From Notolepis coatsorum (taxonomy: Eukaryota > Chordata > Actinopteri > Aulopiformes > Paralepididae), in the NCBI GenBank assembly GCA_963971535.1, contig OZ020598.1, positions 100,431,489 through 100,495,488 of the forward strand: a stretch of 64,000 nucleotides of DNA. The letters are read 5' to 3'. Position 1 is the first letter of the stretch. Every line of letters starts with the position of its first letter. The notes below the pieces were generated by a model. The model saw only the letters and a list, made by a program, of their open reading frames with translations, made no database searches and was not told the DNA's origin. Below are positions 1 through 11,720 of this stretch, one piece after another. The position numbers and the translations under genes are program-made.

Positions 1-1804
1 GGAACATCTCACCCCCCACACGTAATGTAGCTGTCCCTCTGGTCTGCTCATCTACACTGACCTGCTTTCAGCCCATCAGTCTACTCACCCTCACAGAGAT
101 AGTTTCCTCTATGAAACCTGCAACCTGCCCCCTTGACACTGTTCCCACTGCTCTCCTGAAACAGGTTTTTCACACAACCGGTCCCAGCATCCTCTCCATT
201 ATTAACAGCTCCCTGGCAACTGGTACTGTTCCATCCTGCTTTAAACATGCAGTAGTCCAGCCCCTATTGAAAAAACCAAACCTTGACCCCACCCTGCACA
301 GTAATTACAGGCCCATTTCCAAGCTTCCTTTTCTGTCAAAAATACTTGAAAAGGTTGTTCTGTGCCAATTGTCTCCCTACCTGCACCAGAACAGCATCCT
401 GGAGACATTTCAGTCAGGGTTCAGGACTGGCCATAGCACAGAATCAGCCCTCCTTAAAGTGTCAAATGACCTACTCCTCGCCGCTGACAACCGTGACTGC
501 TCTATTTTAATGCTGCTTGACCTCAGTGCAGCCTTCGACACTGTTGATCACACCATTTTATTAGATCGTCTCCAACATGGGGTTGGTGTCAGTGACACTG
601 CATTAGCATGGTTTTCCTCCTATCTCACAAATAGAAGCTTTGCTGTCAACATCGCCAACTGCTCCTCCCCCTCAACCTCCCTCTCCTGTGGGGTCCCACA
701 AGGGTCCATCCTTGGCCCGATCCTGTTCTCCCTTTACATGCTACCCCTTGGTCCAATCATTCAGAAGCACAACATCTCTTTTCACTGTTATGCTGACGAC
801 ACACAGCTTTATGTTTCCCTGAAACCCAACAACCAGTCTCTACTTAACAGTCTCATATCCTGCCTGGATGATGTTAAATGTTGGATGGCACAAAACTCTC
901 TACAACTAAATCAAAACAAATCCGAAATAATCCTCTTTGGTCCCCCAGACGCTGTCACCACCCTTACCAACAGCCTTGGCAACCTGTCCTCCCTGGTCAA
1001 GCCGTATGTCAAGAACCTAGGTGTCATTTTTGATCCACAATTTAAATTTGACAGACAAGTAAACTCAGTGGTAAAGGCATGTTTTTTCCAACTACGCACC
1101 ATTGCCAAACTCAAAGCCCTTCTCTCCCCTGCAGACCTTCAGAGAGTCATTCACGCCTTCATTTCATCTAGATTAGACTACTGCAACTCCCTCTATATAG
1201 GCATTAACCAGTCTTCCCTGTCCCGCTTACAACTGGTACAAAACGCTGCTGCCAGACTGTTGACCGGAACCCGCAAGAGAGACCACATCACCCCTGTCCT
1301 TGCCTCCCTTCATTGGCTCCCAGTACGCTACAGGATAGATTTTAAGGTTCTCCTATTTGTTTTTAAAGCCCTTAATGGTCACACACCCTCCTACATCTCA
1401 GACCTCCTATCCCCCTATTCCAACACCAGGTCCCTCAGGTCAGCCGATCAGAGGCTCCTGACAGTCCGGAGGTCTAACCTCAAGCTCAGGGGGGGCCGTG
1501 CCTTTGCTGTCGCAGCCCCTGAACTGTGGAACAGCATCCCCACCTCCATTAGGCTCGCCCCCTCGATAGATGCCTTCAAATCGAGGCTCAAAACCCACTT
1601 CTACCTACTAGCCTTTCCCGTTCACTGACTCATGCCCTGTTTTTCTATGTGTTTGCCTGTGTGCCCTCCCATAAAACGGAGTGTGATTGTTGTCTATATG
1701 TATCTTATGTATTTATGTATTTACCCTCTGTACAGCACTTTGGTTGACACGCGTCATGTGAAATGTGCTTTATAAATAAATTTGATTGATTGATTGATTG
1801 ATTG
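1..1804 (+). mobile_element. L2-type LINE, 3' part (copy 1)
   Basis: This is the 3' part of an L2-clade non-LTR retrotransposon; the window edge cuts it off. It holds an open reverse-transcriptase reading frame, a 3' UTR of about 150 bp, and a tail of TGAT repeats at about 1783-1804 that directly follows ATAAATAAA. That tail is the usual 3' signature of fish L2 elements. Three further copies of the same family lie in the window. Confidence 0.85.
3..1628 (+). CDS. L2 LINE ORF2, reverse transcriptase (5' partial)
   Basis: The frame is open from the window edge to a TGA at 1626-1628, so the ATG at 111 is only an internal methionine. The product is the reverse-transcriptase half of L2 ORF2, which copies the element's RNA at a nicked target site. 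Visible motifs are NYRPIS (fingers), [13 protein letters not shown] (motif A), [10 protein letters not shown] (motif B) and the catalytic YADD at residues 227-230 counted from the ATG at 111. The thumb and C-terminal part includes [20 protein letters not shown] and the terminal ELWNSIP block. No stop or frameshift is present, unlike the other three copies (from 9249, 12203 and 34294). The N-terminal endonuclease would lie upstream of the window. The protein is intact as far as visible; whether the element is active cannot be judged. Confidence 0.88.
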   Translation, partial: NISPPTRNVAVPLVCSSTLTCFQPISLLTLTEIVSSMKPATCPLDTVPTALLKQVFHTTGPSILSIINSSLATGTVPSCFKHAVVQPLLKKPNLDPTLHSNYRPISKLPFLSKILEKVVLCQLSPYLHQNSILETFQSGFRTGHSTESALLKVSNDLLLAADNRDCSILMLLDLSAAFDTVDHTILLDRLQHGVGVSDTALAWFSSYLTNRSFAVNIANCSSPSTSLSCGVPQGSILGPILFSLYMLPLGPIIQKHNISFHCYADDTQLYVSLKPNNQSLLNSLISCLDDVKCWMAQNSLQLNQNKSEIILFGPPDAVTTLTNSLGNLSSLVKPYVKNLGVIFDPQFKFDRQVNSVVKACFFQLRTIAKLKALLSPADLQRVIHAFISSRLDYCNSLYIGINQSSLSRLQLVQNAAARLLTGTRKRDHITPVLASLHWLPVRYRIDFKVLLFVFKALNGHTPSYISDLLSPYSNTRSLRSADQRLLTVRRSNLKLRGGRAFAVAAPELWNSIPTSIRLAPSIDAFKSRLKTHFYLLAFPVH

Positions 1805-2197
1805 CAATGAGTCAGAGTTATGTAAAAAGGTGCACACACTATACTGATTGCTACAGCTAAGATGGCTACAATAAAATATTGATACTGTCATAGATATTCA
1901 TACCCTACAACACTTTGCAATATAGCAATTATTTGCTATAACATAACACGCTATAACATCACGGCTAGGAGTTGCTTAGCAACACAAATATATAGAGCTG
2001 TTCATTAACACTTGATCTGCAGCGCTCACAACTACACTAGAGAGTGGAAACAAATGCAATAACCGAAGCAACTGGCGACTGTAATATAAATGTGAGTATC
2101 ACTAACACATTTTTTGTTTAAATATAATTTGATCTTGTGTAAGGAGAACAATACATTTTTTATTAGGAGGTTAAGCAGGAGGTGAAATGCTATAGTT
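1805..2197. other. No recognisable feature
   Basis: AT-rich sequence between the L2 tail and a minus-strand LINE tail. No open frame, terminal repeat or RNA gene is evident. Confidence 0.5.
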
Positions 2198-2999
2198 TCA
2201 AGTTCAAGTTTCTTTAATAGTTGTCATACAGAAGTACAGAATACTTTCATACAAAATGCTTCTTACTGTTACGCTCCAGAGACTGTGCTAGACAAGATAG
2301 TATCAAATAACATAGTATAGCATGTAGTTTAGAAGAAGAAAATGAGGTCACAGTGTTCGGTATAGACATATGTACAATGTTCTGAGTTACCATATAATAT
2401 ACAATACTATGCAGTGTACTAATGTACAGTACTATATAGTGCAAAGCAGAAATGGGATGAGGTACAATTTAGGTACAATTTACAGTAAGGTGTACGAGTT
2501 GTAGTGCAATCCTTCATCAATAAATATAAAGTGTGGGGAGTGGGTGCTACAGTGTGTTTGTTTAAAGTGGGTGTGTGCTATAAAGTGTGTGGAGTGGGTG
2601 CTACAGTGTGTTTGTTTAAAGTGAGTGTGTGCGTGTGGATGTGTGTGCTATGTGCGTTTGGTGGTTGTTGTTGTGTAGGGGAGGATCTATGGTGGTTGTT
2701 GTTGTGTAGTGTTCATTCATTGTTCGTTTAGCAGCCTGATGGCCTGGGGATAGAAGCTTCTTCTGAGTCTTTCTGTGCTCGCCTTGAGACTCCGGTATCG
2801 CTTGCCTGACCGCAGCAGTTCAAAGAGGCAGTTGTTCGGGTGACTGGAGTCTTTAATGATTCTCTTAGCCTTGCCCTTGCAACGCTTGTTGTAAATGTTC
2901 TGGAGGGTGGGGAGCCCCCCTCCAATTGTGCGTTCGGCTGAACGTGTCACTCTTTGTAGTCTGCTTCGGTCTTGTGCAGTGCTATTCCCAAACCAGGAG
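2198..2999 (-). mobile_element. Rex1/Babar-like LINE, 5'-truncated 3' end
   Basis: On the minus strand this reads as the end of a reverse transcriptase, a GT-rich 3' UTR and a terminal run of AACTTG-type repeats (seen on plus as TTCAAGTTCAAG at about 2198-2212). It closely matches the plus-strand element at 46981-48105, including the UTR, so the two are one family. The 5' end breaks off abruptly at 2999, as expected for target-primed integration with early stop of reverse transcription. Confidence 0.75.
2717..2999 (-). pseudogene. Rex1-like reverse transcriptase C-terminus
   Basis: About 90 C-terminal residues of a LINE reverse-transcriptase protein are left. Typical blocks are SAERTIGGGLPTLQNIY, CKGKAKRIIKDSSHPNN, LFELLRSGKRYRSL and a terminal PQAIRLLNEQ followed by a stop. 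The catalytic domain is missing, so this is a dead 5'-truncated copy. The frame is uninterrupted, which suggests a fairly young insertion. Confidence 0.75.
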
Positions 3000-3161
3000 G
3001 AATATTGCTATATTTGCTATATTTGAGTAAGATAACATATTTAATAGTTAACTAAGCTTTATCTCTAGGGTTGTTAATGTACTGTATGTACGTTAATGCA
3101 ATGTATAATTTAAGAGGGTTGTGTATTCTTAAAACATGTAAAAACTAGATGTGTTTAAATT

Positions 3162-3275
3162 TTGGGAGTTAAATTATGGAATAGCTTTAGTGACGGGTTG
3201 AAGTTGTGTACTTCTCAGGGGAGATTTAAAAAAGCCTTAAAGGATAAAATAATTCAGGAGTACAGTTTTGAGTAA
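3162..3275 (+). pseudogene. LINE reverse transcriptase C-terminal scrap
   Basis: One frame reads GVKLWNSFSDGLKLCTSQ followed by a lysine-rich helix and a TAA at 3273-3275. The KLWNS block followed by a FKKALKDKII-type helix is the usual C-terminus of CR1, L2 and related LINE proteins. An in-frame stop lies just upstream, so only the last 35 or so codons are legible. The A/T-rich 3' UTR that follows leads to AATAAATAAACTT and then the ATTC array at 3566, which I read as the element's 3' tail. Confidence 0.6.
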
Positions 3276-3565
3276 AACATCAAATATTTGTTTTTTTTCT
3301 TAAAAAAAAAAGATTTATATCTTGCAGCATATTTTAAGTTTTTCTTTCTTATATTAAAATATATTTAATTTTTTACAATTTGTAAAGGATAGGCAAGAAT
3401 AAGCATGTGCTTCAGCCTATTCCTTTTTTTCGGTCGTTGATTTTGGATTGTGTGTGTGAGCTTGCCTTATTATGTACATTTGTGATTTTTTTTTTTATTT
3501 CTTTTTTTTCAAGTCCACACAGGTGTTTTTCATTTGTCTGTAAATAAGAACGTAAAATAAATAAA

Positions 3566-3670
3566 CTTCATTCATTCATTCATTCATTCATTCATTCATT
3601 CATTCATTCATTCATTCATTCATTCATTCATTCATTCATTCATTCATTCATTCATTCATTCATTCATTCA
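3566..3670 (+). repeat. (ATTC)n microsatellite at a LINE 3' end
   Basis: About 26 near-perfect tetranucleotide units directly follow a LINE 3' UTR ending in AATAAATAAACTT. It probably grew from the tandem 3' tail of that LINE. Confidence 0.9.
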
Positions 3671-3724
3671 CTGTATTTTCCTTCTCTCTACTCTCCAAGA
3701 AGGAAGACCAGGGCAGGCAGGCAC

Positions 3725-3839
3725 GCATCACCGGCACAGCGCTCCCTGCATCACCGGCACAGCGCTCCCTGCATCACCGGCACAGCGCTCCCTGCATCAC
3801 CGGCACACCGCTGCCTGCATCACCGGCACACCGCTGCCT
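3725..3839 (+). repeat. 23-bp minisatellite, 5 units
   Basis: Five head-to-tail 23-bp units begin at 3725, 3748, 3771, 3794 and 3817. Each starts GCATCACCGGCACA. The first three share GCGCTCCCT and the last two CCGCTGCCT, so two subtypes lie side by side. Confidence 0.9.
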
Positions 3840-3903
3840 GCAATTGAGGCACACACGGCACTTGTCCAGCTCAAATGGTATCTGACAAAGGCACGCCGTT
3901 TCT

Positions 3904-4041
3904 CTCATCCCAACCACACAGACTGTTTGCCCTCCTCCCCTCTGGGAGGCGCTACACAGGAATATCAGTTCCAGGACCAGCAGGCTCAGGAACAGCTTCT
4001 TCCCCTCAGCTGTCATCTCTCTGAACTCTGCAGCACGGTGA
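3904..4041 (+). pseudogene. Rex1-like LINE C-terminus, frameshifted
   Basis: The block LFALLPSGRRY followed in another frame by SRTSRLRNSFFPSAV and a stop at 4039-4041 is the C-terminus of a Rex1-like reverse-transcriptase protein. At least one small indel, near the codons for RRY, splits the frame. An AT-rich 3' UTR-like stretch runs to about 4480. Confidence 0.6.
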
Positions 4042-4487
4042 CAGCCCCCCCCCCCCCACACCCCCCAGATACCACCCCACCCCCCACTCAACCTGCTCCA
4101 GAACTGAACTATGCTGTCTAAACCCAAATCCACATTATACTGCCAATATCTTACACAGTATTCATACCTACTACCTACTACCATTATACTATATACTTAT
4201 ATCCAACCTATAGTTTATCTATATAACACTGTACAATAACAATGTATAATAACACTGTACACACTACATATATCTATATATACTGTCTATAAATACTGTA
4301 AATGCTGAATATCCCTTAGCTTGTACTCTGTACCGTTTTCATATATATTTAATATACACATTTTTATACATGTACATTACAATGCACTTTACTGGTCCTT
4401 TGTACTCTGGTTCGATGCTAACTACATGGCCTTGTGCTCTGTACTTGTACCCTGTGCAATGACATCGTTACATTACTTTTTATTTAA

Positions 4488-5288
4488 AACCTGTTAAGCC
4501 GTAAGGTCCCCTTATAAGGGGACCCTGCTTTATATTATCATAAATCGATCAATAGACACCGTATTAGATCCCCATGTGGGGTATCATTGGAAAGCCACAC
4601 TCATTGGCTACAATCCTGTCCAAATACTTTCAAGATCGCCAAATGATTGGCGGAGCGAGAGCCCCGGAGGTCGGGGTGGTAATGTGTACTTTGGTGCACG
4701 CCTCACATATCTGCATGTAACTCGAGAACCGCTGAGCGGATTTTGTCACCTGAAAGGGCAATCTATTATTGTATTAAAAGAAATGCACACCTGAGCCACT
4801 AGAGGTCGGCAAAGTGGCATTACGAATCGTCCTCATGAGGGCCCACATGTTGGATGTTGGATGTTAAGTTAATGTTTTTTTTGTTTTGTTTTTTTAGCCA
4901 AGAGTAAAGACCATAACCCTATCAAAACAGCAGTCAAAGTGTATATTTCCATTTTTACCGATGTTTTATACGATTTACAGAAAATAAGAATTTATCGAAA
5001 AAAATTCTAATTATATCTCTTTTATCGTAAAATTGCAAGGAAATGACTAAATCCAGATTTAATCCTGCCATTGGAAAGAGGAGACTTTTCCCTATCCATA
5101 GATTCTACTTTTTTTCATTACAATTTACTCAAGCCTAGTAACAGACACAATATTTCTGACACTGGAAATACATACCCCCAGGTCCCAAATGTTCCTAGAT
5201 ACCAAGAACATGCAAATTGGCCTTGGAAGTGGAAGTGGAGCAATCTTTAGGCGAGATCTTTGAAAATAGGGCTACAGCTTAACAGGTT
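4488..5288. mobile_element. Possible non-autonomous DNA element with short inverted ends
   Basis: The left end AACCTGTTAAGCCGTA (4488) is the inverse, with one mismatch, of the sequence ending at 5288 (GCTTAACAGGTT and its upstream bases). A TTAA lies at the right edge and a TTAA two bases outside the left edge, which would suit a piggyBac-like element, but the target duplication is not exact. There is no transposase. The right part of this element is what was later tandemly amplified to 6396. Confidence 0.4.
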
Positions 5289-6396
5289 AACCTTTATTTA
5301 TCCAGGGAAGGTTGACTGAACACACTGTTTCTTTTCTCAGCAACGCCCTGCTTCAGGTCCCAAATGTTCCTAGATACCAAGAACATGCAAATTGGCCTTG
5401 GAAGTGGAAGTGGAGCAATCTTTAGGCGAGATTTTTGAAAATAGGGCTACAGCTTAACAGGTTAACCTTTATTTATCCAGGGAAGGTTGACTGAACACAC
5501 TGTTTCTTTTCTCAGCAACGCCCTGCTTCACACTACAATGATAGATACCCCCTTGTTGTTTTATACGATTTACAGAAAATAAGAATTTATCGAAAAAAAT
5601 TCTAATTGTATCTCTTTTATCGTAAAATCGCAAGGAAATGACTAAATCCAGATTTAATCCTGCCATTGGAAAGAGGAGCCTTTTCCCTATCCATAGATTC
5701 TACTTTTTTTCATTACAATTTACTCAAGCCTAGTAACAGACACAATCATTCTGACACTGGAAATACATACCCCCAGGTCCCAAATGTTCCTAGATACCAA
5801 GAACATGCAAATTGGCCTTGGAAGTGGAAGTGGAGCAATCTTTAGGCGAGATTTTTGAAAATAGGGCTACAGCTTAACAGGTTAACCTTTATTTATCCAG
5901 GGAAGGTTGACTGAACACACTGTTTCTTTTCTCAGCAACGCCCTGCTTCACACTACAATGATAGATACCCCTTTGTTGTTTTATATGATTTACAGAAAAT
6001 AAGAATTTATCGAAAAAAATTCTAATTGTATCTCTTTTATCGTAAAATCGCAAGGAAATGACTAAATCCAGATTTAATCCTGCCATTGGAAAGAGGAGCC
6101 TTTTCCCTATCCATAGATTCTACTTTTTTTCATTACAATTTACTCAAGCCTAGTAACAGACACAATATTTCTGACACTGGAAATACATACCCCCAGGTCC
6201 CAAATGTTCCTAGATACCAAGAACATGCAAATTGGCCTTGGAAGTGGAAGTGGAGCAATCTTTAGGCGAGATTTTTGAAAATAGGGCTACAGCTTAACAG
6301 GTTAACCTTTATTTATCCAGGGAAGGTTGACTGAACACACTGTTTCTTTTCTCAGCAACGCCCTGCTTCACACTACAATGATAGATACCCCTTTGT
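4961..6396 (+). repeat. 420-bp tandem repeat, three main units plus a partial one
   Basis: Units start at about 4961, 5556 and 5976 with TTTTATACGATTTACAG (TTTTATATG in the last). An extra partial copy of about 176 bp, starting with GGTCCCAAATGTTCC near 5355, sits between units 1 and 2. Units 2 and 3 differ at only a few positions. Short matching minus-strand open frames in each unit are by-products of the repeat. Confidence 0.88.
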
Positions 6397-7793
6397 TGAT
6401 GTCTTTCATGTGATGCTGATACCTTTAATGTGTCTCTCTGTTGTGTTCTGATCTGTTGTGTTCTGATCTCCCTGCATCGTCTGCTTTGTGTTCTCGGAAG
6501 CCGTTGATGTTGTCATGGCATATGTTGATTAATTACAACCTGTCAGAGAGATCATTTTCATAAAAAAAAAATAAAAGCATCCAGAAGGGTGACGCATGTC
6601 TGATTAATGAAGCTTGAGGTATGTGTGAGTGAGAGTGAGAGTGAGCGAAAGTGTGTATGCATGTGTGGTATATTCTTAATCAATATCTAAGGTGATTTGC
6701 AGTACAATGCGATTGCTATCTGGAAGGAGGAAAGAAGGTCATCAATGATTCAAATGGTCTTTCTCCACTGAGTGGAGAAAATAACTGTTTAGGCCAGGCA
6801 AAAAGGAACTATGGTTCAAACTCATTTATTTTGCCTCAGGGCTCAGAGTGAATTAGAAGGTTGCTTTTTCACATACAAGGATTATTTAGAGTACATTAAC
6901 ACATGTTTGTACAAAGGATTAATAAGGTTTGCACATCAAACCCGACATGTACGTACAACAGTCATGTTAACATCAATGAAAATAGAGAATCTACTGAGCA
7001 TTTTACACATGAGTAAACCTAGGTAAAGATAGGCATCTTTACATGTTACTCTAACCAACCATGATTTACTCACATGAAAAGCAGCAAACAGCATTCTCTG
7101 GTGGGAGCGGTTGGAGGCGCAGTACCCCCCTGTCGGGTTTCTGGCCTGTCTCTCAAACACCGCTCTCTCTCTTAAATGCTATAATTTCCACCAATCATAA
7201 CAGTCTAATAATACGTTTTGGTCCAATCAGGTTGGTCTTTCTGGGAGGCGGTCCGTCCGCCTTTTCCTCACAGAGGCATGTCCCAATAAACATTTACAAG
7301 ATTTATCTCCTGTGTATATGAATTTATACACTTCTAATATTATCACAGTTTTACTCTTGGCTTACATTTTGATATCAAACAGTGATAAAGAATAACTTGA
7401 TACGTGTATTTTACCAGACTAAACCTTTGTAATTGAGACTTATTTTCTATATATATGGTTTTCAACAAGAGTGAAGTAGCATTATTACTTAAATAACCAG
7501 TTTGACGTTCTATATGATATTCAAATCTCTTTTATCTAATACCTCAGATAGATTAATATGATCTTGTTTTATCATTCTGTAAGCACATTCTTCCTGTTCG
7601 CCAGTCTAGGCTGGTCTCTGCTGAAATCTGCTAACATTAAGGTGTGACCTTTAGTCTTTGTTCTCCACTGATTACATCTGTTAGAGTGGGGGGTTGAGAA
7701 TGGCTGTCTAAATACAGTTCCAACCCCAGCGGGGGTTTCATGTGGACTCAAACAGATTCGGTCACGCTAGTATCAGCTCCTTTTCTTTAGTAC
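6397..7793. other. No recognisable feature
   Basis: Non-coding sequence with an A-rich run near 6563, a GTGAGA-rich patch at 6623-6650 and a small perfect hairpin at about 6759-6779. Short open frames here resemble nothing I recognise. Confidence 0.45.
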
Positions 7794-7903
7794 TGAAAAT
7801 CCATTTTGCTGTTAAAAAGGTACACCTCCTTTTGCATTTATGGCTTTCTAATATTCACACATATTAGTTATGAAATTCACAGTCAATGTTACCACACATG
7901 TGT

Positions 7904-7905
<2 letters not shown>

Positions 7906-7936
<31 letters not shown>
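7906..7936 (+). repeat. (GT)n microsatellite
   Basis: Short GT run, repeated at 10874-10904 in the second unit of the duplication. Confidence 0.85.
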
Positions 7937-7938
<2 letters not shown>

Positions 7939-8069
7939 GCATAGGTGTGTGTGAGAGAGAAATAATGTGTTTTTATGCCAGCGTATATTTCTATCTTTTG
8001 AGATAGACAGGAAATGGGTTGAAGAGAGAGAGAGGGCATTTCATTTCATGTGAGAGTGTGTATTGTGAC

Positions 8070-8752
8070 CAGGGATGCCAGTAACTAGTTACTTAGTAAC
8101 TAGTTACTCTAATCTGATTACCTTTTTCAGTAAATAGTAATCTAACTTGTTACTTTTTACAGGCCAGTAATCTGATTACAGTTACTTTTCCAAGTGGCTG
8201 TGCGTTACTATTTAGTTACTATCTCATAATGCTGATGATAAGAGAGCCAGGGGTACAGTCAGCTAGACCGGAGATGGGACGTGCCCTCGCGCATGCATGC
8301 ACACAGCCACACACACATGAGAATAACAAACTATAATACCATGTTTTATATTACACAACGGTTTTACAATTTTATTTTTAATTAAAATTATATTATACAT
8401 TTTCTATTTTATTTCGTTTGGGAACCACTGTCCTAGAGTGCCTGAGCAGTGGACAGCTGTCACCTTATGGCCTGATGGCTGATGACGTCTCATGATGACC
8501 TGTCTGAGCAGCCAATCATGATTTATGACATTATGCACTTTCAATAAAGCATTATTAAAAAAAAAACTGTTGTCATTCTTATGTTGTGGCAGCAGCAAGG
8601 GGGACGGCGACAACTTCGTAACCTGGTTACTTTCAAAGTAACTAAGTTACTTTGATAATCAAGTAATCAGTAAAGTAACTAGATTACTTTTTAAATGAGT
8701 AATCAGTAATGAGTAATCAGATTATGTTTACAAGTAATCTGTGGCATCACTG
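8070..8752. mobile_element. hAT-type MITE, 683 bp (unit 1)
   Basis: The ends are CAGGGATGCCA (left) and, inverted, CAGTGATGCCA (right). They are flanked by an exact 8-bp target duplication ATTGTGAC at 8062-8069 and 8753-8760. CAG ends with an 8-bp duplication define hAT elements. Both subterminal regions are packed with GTAACT, AGTTAC and GTAATC motifs in both orientations, which may be transposase-binding arrays. There is no transposase gene, so it is non-autonomous. Confidence 0.9.
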
Positions 8753-9162
8753 ATTGTGACAGAAATTGGTTTCACAAACTTTAAAAGTGAAATTTACTTT
8801 GCGGGGAGACTATGGATGAGGGAAAGAGAGAGAGAGAACATTAATTTCTTATTCACTTCAACCTGAACCGACCCAACAAGAAGGGCAATATCTGCCTCTG
8901 AAAACAATGCTGATTATACTGTATATATTGTTCAAAAATACATGGAGATATAATATTATCTAGTTCAACCGACGACAGTTGAAATAGTTTCTGACAAATA
9001 GAGGATTATCATATTTGGAAGTTCTGCAACACTGTGCACTTTATGTTCGATAATGGTTTTATATAAGATGACATTATATTATATAAGAGGTGAATGAAGG
9101 ATGATTCATACATGGAACCAGCCCTTAATGTGAGATGGGAGGATGGGATGGAGAGATGGAGG

Positions 9163-9172
9163 TAGAGAGAGA

Positions 9173-9248
<76 letters not shown>
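9163..9248 (+). repeat. (GA)n microsatellite at an L2 5' junction
   Basis: GA array directly abutting the truncated 5' end of an L2. Reading frames through it (poly-Ser-Leu or Arg-Glu) are artefacts. Confidence 0.9.
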
Positions 9249-9252
<4 letters not shown>

Positions 9253-10762
9253 CAAACCCCTTCCCCCTGCACGTCTCTCTCGCAACATTAACCCCTCGAC
9301 TGACAGTAAGTTCTCCACTGCCTTCATAGCTGCCCCTAACACCTGCACTATTGAAGCCTCTCCCTCCCATCTTAGCACTGAAGAGCTTACATCATTTTTC
9401 AACACCACCTGCCTCTCCACTCTAGACTCTGTAGCCCCCCTTAGACAGAAAAAACCTAAGCCTAAAGGGCAGCCCTGGCTCAATGATAACACCAGAGCCC
9501 AGAGAAAAGAGTATCGGAAGGCAGAGCGAAAAATGGAAAACGTGACAAACTTCAAGTCTCACTTGAAATGCTTAGGGAAAGTCGCATTAACTACCAGCTA
9601 GCGGTTAAAGCAGCGAGAATCACATATTTTTCCGACCTCATCAACAACTCCCACAACCCCAGGACCCTGTTCACTACCATAAACTCTCTCATTAGCCCCC
9701 CCCCCCAGCACCTGCCTGCATGTGTCCCCAGCTAAGTGTGAGGAATTCTCAAATTTTTTCACCACCAAAGTTGAAAATATCAGAAGGAACATCTCACCCC
9801 CCACACGTAATGTAGCTGTCCCTCTGGTCTGCTCATCCACACTGACCTGCTTTCAGCCCATCAGTCTACTCACCCTCACAGAGATAGTTTCCTCTATGAA
9901 ACCTGCAACATGCCCCCTTGACACTGTTCCCACTGCTCTCCTGAAACCGGTCCCAGCATCCTCTCCATTATTAACAGCTCCCTGGCAACTGGTACTGTTC
10001 CATCCTGCTTTAAACATGCAGTAGTCCAGCCCCTATTGAAAAAACCAAACCTTGACCCCACCCTGCACAGTAATTACAGGCCCATTTCCAAGCTTCCTTT
10101 TCTGTCAAAAATACTTGAAAAGGTTGTTCTGTGCCAATTGTCTCCCTACCTGCACCAGAACAGCATCCTGGAGACATTTCAGTCAGGGTTCAGGACTGGC
10201 CATAGCACAGAATCAGCCCTCCTTAAAGTGTCAAATGACCTACTCCTCGCCGCTGACAACCGTGACTGCTCTATTTGAATGCTGCTTGACCTCAGTGCAG
10301 CTTTCGACACTGTTGATCACACCATTTTATTAGATCGTCTCCAACATGGGGTTGGTGTCAGTGACACTGCACTAGCATGGTTTTCCTCCTATCGCACAAA
10401 TAGAAGCGTTGCTGTCAACATCGCCAACTGCTCCTCCCCCTCAACCTCCCTCTCCTGTGGGGTCCCACAAGGGTCCATCCTTGGCCCGATCCTGTTCTCC
10501 CTTTACATGCTACCCCTTGGTCCAATCATTCAGAAGCACAACATCTCTTTTCACTGTTATGCTGACGACACACAGCTTTATGTTTCCCTGAAACCCAACA
10601 ACCAGTCTCTACTTAACAGTCTCATATCCTGCCTGATGTTAAATGTTGGATGGCACAAAACTCTCTACAACTAAATCAAAACAAATCCGAAATAATCCTC
10701 TTCGGTTCCCCAGACGCTGTCACCACCCTTACCAACAGCCTTGGCAACCTGTCCTCCCTGGT
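9249..10762 (+). pseudogene. L2 LINE ORF2, broken copy 2 (cut by duplication breakpoint)
   Basis: This begins in the linker between endonuclease and reverse transcriptase (block QPWLNDNTRAQRKEYRKAER) and stops inside the RT thumb where the duplication joins. Lesions visible by comparison with copy 1 are a frameshift in the run of As near 9530, a 16-bp deletion near 9948, a premature TGA at 10276-10278 (TTT TGA where copy 1 has TTT TAA in a different register), and a 4-bp deletion near 10634. YADD survives near 10558. A translation cannot pass through, so it is dead. Confidence 0.85.
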
Positions 10763-10871
10763 GAAAATCCATTTTGCTGTTAAAAAGGTACACCTCCTTT
10801 TGCATTTATGGCTTTCTAATATTCACACATATTAGTTATGAAATTCACAGTCAATGTTACCACACATGTGT

Positions 10872-10906
<35 letters not shown>

Positions 10907-11037
10907 GCATAGGTGTGTGTGAGAGAGAAATAATGTGTTTTTATGCCAGCGTATATTTCTATCTTTTGAGATAGACAGGAAATGGGTTGAAGAGAGAGAG
11001 AGGGCATTTAATTTCATGTGAGAGTGTGTATTGTGAC

Positions 11038-11720
11038 CAGGGATGCCAGTAACTAGTTACTTAGTAACTAGTTACTCTAATCTGATTACCTTTTTCAGTA
11101 AATAGTAATCTAACTTGTTACTTTTTACAGGCCAGTAATCTGATTACAGTTACTTTTCCAAGTGGCTGTGCGTTACTATTTAGTTACTATCTCATAATGC
11201 TGATGATAAGAGAGCCAGGGGTACAGTCAGCTAGACCGGAGATGGGACGTGCCCTCGCGCATGCATGCACACAGCCACACACACATGAGAATAACAAACT
11301 ATAATACCATGTTTTATATTACACAACGGTTTTACAATTTTATTTTTAATTAAAATTATATTATACATTTTCTATTTTATTTCGTTTGGGAACCACTGTC
11401 CTAGAGTGCCTGAGCAGTGGACAGCTGTCACCTTATGGCCTGATGGCTGATGACGTCTCATGATGACCTGTCTGAGCAGCCAATCATGATTTATGACATT
11501 ATGCACTTTCAATAAAGCATTATTAAAAAAAAAACTGTTGTCATTCTTATGTTGTGGCAGCAGCAAGGGGGACGGCGACAACTTCGTAACCTGGTTACTT
11601 TCAAAGTAACTAAGTTACTTTGATAATCAAGTAATCAGTAAAGTAACTAGATTACTTTTTAAATGAGTAATCAGTAATGAGTAATCAGATTATGTTTACA
11701 AGTAATCTGTGGCATCACTG
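11038..11720. mobile_element. hAT-type MITE, 683 bp (unit 2)
   Basis: Same element as at 8070-8752, with the same ATTGTGAC target duplication at 11030-11037 and 11721-11728. It arose by the tandem duplication, not by a second insertion. Confidence 0.9.

Larger units (their letters stand above)
7794..10761 (+). repeat. 2.97-kb direct tandem duplication, unit 1
   Basis: The sequence beginning TGAAAATCCATTTTGCTG at 7794 recurs at 10762, and the two units are co-linear to 10761 and 13717. Differences are a shorter GA array in unit 2 (about 14 bp), one extra C in a C run, and isolated substitutions (for example C to A in the ATTTCATTT stretch near 8041 versus 11009). The join falls inside an L2 with only one base of microhomology. 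Confidence 0.95.

Noticed and set aside
4961..6396. Possible CRISPR-like array or repeated small genes (65-codon minus frames in each unit)
   Set aside because: Units are 420 bp, identical throughout with no unique spacers, and the genome is eukaryotic; the small frames merely repeat with the unit.
9106..9601. Open frames of about 150 codons on both strands across the GA arrays (also at 12093-12555 and 14356-14720)
   Set aside because: Their length comes from dinucleotide repeats without stops; only the L2 linker sequence after the array is real coding history.
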